NCBI RefSeq assembly: GCF_004664715.2
Contig: NC_051071.1
Coordinates: 706,001 to 770,000, forward strand
DNA: 64,000 nucleotides
Direction of reading: 5' to 3'
Source of the DNA: Peromyscus leucopus
Lineage: Eukaryota > Chordata > Mammalia > Rodentia > Cricetidae
Each line of letters starts with the position of its first letter. Positions within the stretch are counted from its first letter, which is position 1. The position numbers and the translations under genes are program-made. Below the pieces are notes generated by a model. That model worked only from the letters and a program-made list of their open reading frames with translations, was not told where the DNA came from and did no database searches. Positions 58,111 through 64,000 of the stretch are shown here, piece after piece.

Positions 58111-59165
58111 ACTGCCTTGATCAGTGGAAATCATGACGCTGGAGTGTCAAGTTGTGGGTACCTGGAAAAGAGAATAAGTGCTCCCGAGGGCGGGGCACTT
58201 CCTAAACCATCAGTAGAGCTCAAGAGAGAGGTGAGCTGGATGAGCTGCACCATGATTCCCAAACCTTTGTTTCCTCCAGCAAATGCCTCTGTCCCAGAAA
58301 CCTCCAGGCACCCGTGGGTCTGAGATGGTACCTATGTGTTGTTGGGGTACAGGCTGCACAGCCTTGGGATCTGGCATGAGCCCGTATCGGGGTGCAGTGG
58401 GGTGGGGGTTCTACTGTGGGTTTATGTAAACAGTTCACTTCTTCCCTTGAAATCTTGCTTTTCGGGCTGTGTCCCCACCTCCTTCCAGGACAGCTGTGGG
58501 GGTTGGGATAGAATGTTCTGCACCGCAGGTGGCGACCCGTTCTCCCTCATGAAATCAGTTTAGTGGGTCGCAGCAGCACGCTTTACATAAGAAGTTGGAC
58601 TGAATAGGAAATGGCAGAGTGCATCTCTCACAATCAGGACAAGTGTGAGCCAATTCATTACTAAGTATGGGAGACTGAGGGGGAAAAAAAACCCAAAACA
58701 ACAAAGAAACAACCAGAGCCGGGCCACCTGCAATTGTCACCTTAGTTGGAAAACAGAAGTATTACAGGTGGGATTATGTTAAGAATGCTGAGACAGGAGA
58801 CTGCCCAGGATCATGAGACAGAGCTCCCCCAGTGCTGTCACAGACAGTTTTACAAGAAAGAAGAGCGTAGATAGCCCCCCCCCCCCCCCCGCAAGGAAGG
58901 AAAATCACCCCAGAGGCAGAGACGGGAGTCAGGCAGTCCCAGCAGCTGGGAGGTGAGGATGGAATCTCTCCTTGAGTGTCCAGAGAAGCCTGGCCCTGGC
59001 CACACCTGAGCTTCCCCATGACCCCTCACTTGGCCTCTGGTCCCTAGAACTGTTATAGTAAGTACTTAGTCTGCAGTGGTTTGTCCTGGATGACCCAGGG
59101 CATAATGTACTCACAGCAGAACAGCCCAAGGTCACAGGCATTCACTGACAACACATTTTTTAAAA
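58111..59165. other. Probable intronic unique DNA
   Basis: Contains a run of 16 C (about 58875-58890). No exon seen. Confidence 0.35.
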
Positions 59166-59171
59166 AGAAAA

Positions 59172-59348
59172 AGATAGCTGGGCAGTGATGGCACATGCCT
59201 TTAATTCCTGCACTCGGGGGAGACAGAGCCAGGCGGATCTCTGTGAGTTCAAAGTCAGCCTGGTCTACAGAGCGAGATCTAGGGCAGGCTCCAAAGCTAC
59301 ACAGAGAAACCTTGTCTCGAAAAACAAAAACAAAAAACAAACAAACAA
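59172..59348 (+). repeat. B1 SINE
   Basis: agctgggcagtgatggcaca, gtcagcctggtctacagagc, gaaaccttgtctcgaaaaac, with an (AAAC)n tail. Confidence 0.9.
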
Positions 59349-59567
59349 GATATTTACTTTATGTGTATGAGTGTTTTGCTTGCATGTATGTACGTATGTG
59401 TACCATGTATACGCCTGGTGCCCACAAAGTCAGAAGAGGGTGTTGGATACCCTGAAACTAGAGTTACAGATGGTTTTGAGCTACCATGTGGGTGCTGGGA
59501 ACCCAAACCCAGGTAATCTATAAGAACAGCCAGTGCTCTAAACTGACGAGACACTTCTCCAGCCCCA
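59349..59567 (-). repeat. B2 SINE, antisense
   Basis: tttactttatgtgtatgagt, ctaccatgtgggtgctggga and gacacttctccagcccc. It directly abuts the B1. Confidence 0.85.
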
Positions 59568-59898
59568 ACAGTTGGTGAGGGTCTTCAGTGGGCTGTAGAT
59601 GAGCCGTCTTCAATGGGTGTGGTGGGACCTGTTTTTTTACTCACCTTCCTCCTGGGTCCACAGGCCGCCTCACATGTCTTGCCACAGTAGCAGAGGCACA
59701 GCAGGGGTAACCAGGCTTGCACCAGGCTTGCTTGCTCAGGTTTGGAAGGGGAATGGGTCACATGGCCACTTCTGCCCATGAGCCACAGTCTAGACCAACC
59801 ACATGAACTTACTTGTACAGAGTCATGGGACAGGAAAATACTTCTAATGGTGAGAGGCTGTGGATTCTAGAGGGGTGGACTCCGTGCACTGCAGGTAA

Positions 59899-59899
<1 letters not shown>

Positions 59900-59943
<44 letters not shown>
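59900..59943 (+). repeat. (GT)n microsatellite
   Basis: About 21 uninterrupted GT units. Confidence 0.95.
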
Positions 59944-59947
<4 letters not shown>

Positions 59948-59949
59948 TT

Positions 59950-62690
59950 GCAGTGTACAGGGCCATTTATATGAGCACTTTGGAAGCCATTAGTCAATGA
60001 CAGAGGACACAGTGCAAGAGGTTCTGGCCCCTCTCCTCACCCTCAGGGCTTAGAGGTTTTGGGACTGCAGCTCTGTCTCTCTGAGACCTTCTGCATTAGC
60101 ACAGAAGGTTCCATGGAGGGCAGGAGTGGTATCTCAGCACCTCTCCCTCACATCCCCATCCCAAATCCTCGGGAAGAAAATGGAGCACATCCTGGAGGAT
60201 CTGGGATAGGGGAGTATTCTTCCCCAAAGCCCAGGCCAAGGTCCCTCATCCCTCAAGCAAACATGTCCCTCAGGATGGTGTCTGCAGATTGCACATTAGC
60301 ATAAGCCAATTAGTTGGAGGTGGGGCTTCTCTTGCCCAGTCTTACCACTGAGAATGGATCAGCAGGGAGACGGTGTGTGCGTGCTACAGCTGGTAGAGAA
60401 GGCTGATGAGGCGATGAGGCGGTCGCTGTCCACTCCAGGGGCCCCATCACTCCACTGGTGAGCAGAGTACCTGATGGAGACATGGGGCTTCAGCACACGG
60501 GAGGCTTAAAAAGATGCTCTGTGGTCCATGCCATACCTTCTGTTGTCCGGCTCAGAAAGCTGGGGCTGGGGAATCTTCCAGGAAGCTGGAGCTGTGGTCC
60601 ATCTTCCAGAGGGATGCTAGCCCACCGCCCCCTGTTCCCTCCAACACCAAGGTACACGGGGCAGGATGCGGAGACATAACTCCACCCACAGCCGAGACTC
60701 AGCTCTAAGGCTGGGGGATTTCTTTCTCTCCTCTCTTCCTTCTCTTTCCTCGAAGCCTCTCCTTCAGGGTCTCATCGCTACCCCCAGGGGTGGGCAGCAC
60801 CGATTCCCCAGGGCCCAGACTCCACAGGAAGGTGACCTGTGGTAACCTTTGCCTCCTTCCCTCCCTGCTGTTCCTGTTCCAAGGCCACCAGCCAGTTATT
60901 CCTATGATAGGAGGAGATGCAGACAGAGGATAGAAAGTGAATATCAGATCGTGGGACCTTTACATCATTTAGATCAGTGAGCACCAGGCATGTGGGGACG
61001 ATGGGCAGGCCCAGCTTATCCTGTAGCATCCCTGGGATAGCCTGTCCACAGGGCACTGGCCTCACCATGCCCAGGGTATCACTCTTTCCACTTGGCATTC
61101 CTTGTATGCAGGGCACCAGAGGCCAGCCTCACTATGCCTAAGGTATTTCTTTTTCCACTTGGCATTCCCTATCTCTCAACAGTCCAATAGCTCTGGAAGG
61201 CAGGGCTGTAAACATTCATGTGTGCCCCTTGGTGGTGCTGTTAGGGCATCTGGGAACACTGGTTCAGGCTGTGACCCCTACTACATGGAGCCCCAAGGAG
61301 GGTTGTAAGCTCACTGCCCCTGGCACAAACCTGGAGGGCTAGCAGTGGTACCACCCTGCCAGTGCCTTGTCAGAGCTCCCTTTCCGGATGCTGGGAAACA
61401 GGTGCATCTCTGGAGCAGCAGTGTGGCAGGATGCTATTTCAGTGTTCCAGGAAGGGCTTGGCCCTGCCCTGCCTTGGCCTTGGGGGTGGTTGTTGCCGCG
61501 TGACTCTCTGGCATGTCATTGGGAGATGTGTCAGCCACAAAGGCCAGAGAGGCTCTCCACTCTCCCAGCTGCCACCTGAAGCCTCCACACTGCCGAGCCC
61601 AGCCTTGGAAGGAGAGCTACTGGTACTTCGGGAGGAGGCCTCTCCATGGGGATGCCTGGAGGAGGGTCAGGTAAAGCTTAGAATAGCTTTGTGTTCACAC
61701 CAGCCAGCCAGGGAGGAGGACTCAGCTTCTAGCTAGAAGGAAAAATCTTGAGGCCCATGGTTGAGCTTGGAGGGTGGAGCCCAAGCGAAGGTGGTGCTAT
61801 CCAGCTTGGTGTCATGTCATTATGGTGAAAACCACCACCTAGAGGTGTCAATCATATATAGACTTCGGGGACTTTCACAAACAGTATGTGGGGTTAGGGG
61901 CGTGACCCTATATTATAGATGAAGAAACTGAGGTTCACAGGAAGGAAGGCCAGCAGGGACTGGACTCCAGCGCCTCTGGCCTATGTTTGGGGTGGAATTG
62001 CTGGGCAGTGGGCTCTCTGTACCTGCTCCCTCCTTCTTCCACTTTGGTCTCCTCTCATTCATTCTTTTCTTTAAAACAGGCTTTGAAAGGGGTCTTGCCG
62101 TTCCCCGGGGGACATTTAGCAATGTCTGGAAGCAATTGGGATGGTCACAGCTGGTGAAGGGATAGCTAGTATGTGGGAGGAGGGGTCAAGGGCCACTGCG
62201 ACTGTCCTATGGTATACAGGCCCCACTGTATTGACAATTACACCAAGGGAGCCAGTCAATAAGGAATAGAATACGAATGTCCCTTCTTCTGGTATGGGCA
62301 TGGAGAATGTGGCATGCTATGCCCCTGAGATAAGAGCATAAAGTCTAGGAGGCTGTGTGTTGGTAGGATGGCCTGCAGGGTGAGCATGGGACAGGTCTGG
62401 GGGCCCAGAGAGAGGGGTGATGGCTAAGGAGCTGGACCCAGAGCAGAGGACTGAGATGGCCCAGGGTTGTACAGGCTTTCAGGGTAGCCAGCTCTGGCCA
62501 GGCTTCTGCCTCTACTCACAATGCTGCCATCAGAAAGAGGCATCATGCCTAGCAGGTCTCTAGGGAGTAGGATCCAGGTGTCCCTCTCTGGCATCTCTGC
62601 CTGACCAGCAGGGTCTTTCCAGCAGCAAGGACCATAGCCCACATCCTTGTGCCCTGAATATCGGTACAAACAACACACACTTGACATTCA
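59950..62690. other. Probable intronic unique DNA
   Basis: One MIR (61905-61985, antisense: gatgaagaaactgaggttca) and no exon I can support. Confidence 0.35.
61905..61985 (-). repeat. MIR SINE, antisense
   Basis: gatgaagaaactgaggttca followed by ggactggactccagc matches reverse-complement MIR. Confidence 0.6.
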
Positions 62691-62694
62691 TCTT

Positions 62695-63290
62695 AGGGTT
62701 TCTATTGCTTCAACGGAACACCATGACCACAAAGCAAGTTGGAAAAGAAAGAGCTTATTTAGTTTTCACTTCCACAGCACTGTTTATCATCAGGAAGTCA
62801 GAACCTGGAGGCAGGAGCTGATGCAGAGGCCATGGATGGGTGCTGCTTACTGGCTTGTTCCCCATGGCTTGCTCAGCCTGCTTTCTTTCTTTTTTCTTTC
62901 CTTCCTTCTTTCCTTCCTTCCTTTCTTTTCTTTTCTTTTTTTTTTTGGGGGGGAGGGGTTTTGAGACAGGGCTTCTCTGTGTAGCTTTTGCACCTTTCCT
63001 CCAGCCCACTCTGTAGCCCAGGCTGTCCTCGAACTCACAGAGATCTGCCTGCCTCTGCCTCCCGAGTACTGGGATTAAAGGTGTGCACCACCACCACCCA
63101 GCTATCAGCCTGTTTTCTTATAGAATCCAGAACCACCAGCCCAGGGATGACACTACCCACAATGGGCTGGGCCCTCCTCTATCAATTGCCAATTAAGAAA
63201 ATGCCCTACAGTCTGATCTTATGGACGCATTTTCTCAATTGAGGTTCCTTCCTTTCAGATAACTCTAGCTTATGCCGAGATGACATAAAG
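62695..63290 (-). repeat. Rodent ERVL/MaLR-class LTR, antisense, split by a B1
   Basis: The left part has tcttagggtttctattgctt and accatgaccacaaagcaagt. The right part (63104-63290) has cattttctcaattgaggttc and ttatgccgagatgacataaa. It is the same family as 12600-13125 in reverse. A CT-rich tract and B1 lie between. Confidence 0.65.
62880..63103 (-). repeat. CT-rich tract plus B1 SINE
   Basis: tttcttcctt units (62880-62946) lead into gagacagggcttctctgtgt, ctgtcctcgaactcacagag and gggattaaaggtgtgcac. tcagcctgctttctt on the left and tcagcctgttttctt on the right look like a target-site duplication with one mismatch. Confidence 0.85.
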
Positions 63291-64000
63291 TCATTTTTGC
63301 ACAATATTGTACCCCCAAAAAGAAGAGCAGTGGCTACTCACTAGATGCCTGAGGAAGGAGTGCTCACTGCTGGCCTCAGTCTGGCTGGATTAGGGCTGGT
63401 GGCTGGGTCCTTAGCCCCTTATTTCCCTGCTATTCTGGAGATACTGTGGATGCTGGAGCTGGGGACATATGCACATGTCCATTTCCTAAATGGCTGTCTC
63501 CTCAGTGGGGAGCCGATGCCTTTGGCTCACCCATGGCAAAGAGCAGACAGTAATAGCAAGAACACAGCACCACATCCCACCCCGGGACAACTGCAAACCA
63601 CACCGAGACTCCTCAGAGGAAGCATCCGGGAGAAGACTGCGGAGAGCTGGCATCTGCCGAGGCACTCGGTGGCAGGGTAGATGCTGTTCTATTTATGGAA
63701 AATTATAGAAAGAGCTGAAATGTAAAGGCTAAGATAAAAAACCAGGATAAATATTCATTATCTTGGATTGGACAAGTTTCTTAGAAATGACTCCAAGAAC
63801 ATGAACTACAGAAGACAAAACCAGAGAAATCAGGTTTCATCAGAGCTGAAACCCTTTGTGCTGCTAAGAGCGTTATGAAGAAGTGAGGTGCGGTTTGGAG
63901 GATGACAGGGGACCCTCCGGTCACAGGTGTGATGGGAAACTTGCGGCTGGAGTAGATACACAGCTCTCAAAACAGTCACAGCTTGACAGGCAGCTCAAAG
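63291..64000. other. Probable intronic DNA to the window edge
   Basis: Unique sequence, AT-rich from 63690 to 63850. No gene is called. Confidence 0.35.

Noticed and set aside
1..64000. Search by eye for tRNA, U6, 7SK, Y RNA, snoRNA genes, CRISPR arrays, bacterial-type operons or intact viral genes
   Set aside because: None seen. The only virus-derived sequences are LTR remnants without coding capacity, and the only L1 coding remnants are broken ORF2 ends.

Overview
This window is nuclear DNA from a rodent, most likely a cricetid (deer-mouse, hamster or vole group). It holds many B1, B2 and B3 SINEs, MT-type MaLR LTRs, URR1-type hAT elements and antisense L1 tails, which together are rodent-specific. 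Three young B1 copies (about 19.0, 30.9 and 51.2 kb) share a variant reading ctttgcgcctttcctgg. I associate that variant with cricetids and particularly Peromyscus-like genomes, but this is recall, not a database result. The window is overwhelmingly non-coding. Nothing resembles a bacterial operon, CRISPR array, phage or any new multi-gene system, and almost all long open frames are chance frames in GC-rich or simple-sequence DNA.

The one well-supported gene landmark is a CpG-island promoter at about 32.15-33.8 kb. It has a full palindromic CRE, an NRF1-like site, two ZNF143/THAP11-like sites and a cluster of GC boxes. These lead into a short first exon whose first ATG (33240) is followed after only 10 coding bases by a strong splice donor (33250). 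I could not identify the gene. If this is right, everything from 33.25 kb to the right edge may lie in intron 1 of a plus-strand gene, and everything to the left is intergenic or belongs to an upstream neighbour.

Layout: 1-9.36 kb is unique DNA strikingly free of B1/B2 SINEs, with only MIR scraps and one weak exon-like frame. 9.36-13.1 kb is a cluster of LTR fragments, including two MT-type LTRs tail-to-tail. 13.1-16.9 kb is unique and GC-rich, with a compact cluster of regulatory-looking motifs at 14.62-14.73 kb. 16.9-20.9 kb is a SINE cluster containing a solo LTR inserted in a B1. Two strong CTCF-like motifs at 20.0 and 22.17 kb point away from each other. 22.4-29 kb holds B3 with (CA)n, a 41-bp tandem duplication, a GGAT minisatellite split by an ERV LTR, an antisense L1 ORF2 remnant, two opposed URR1 elements and a GGA/GAA tract. 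29-32 kb is mixed. 32.15-33.8 kb is the promoter. 33.8-64 kb is probable intron with MaLR/ERVL LTRs, SINEs, a well-preserved L1-into-B1 insertion at 53.2-54.35 kb and an ancient Tc/mariner-like fragment at 57.7-58.1 kb.

Repeat family names are assigned by recall of consensus sequences, so subfamily labels are tentative. Target-site duplications and motif positions were read directly from the sequence.
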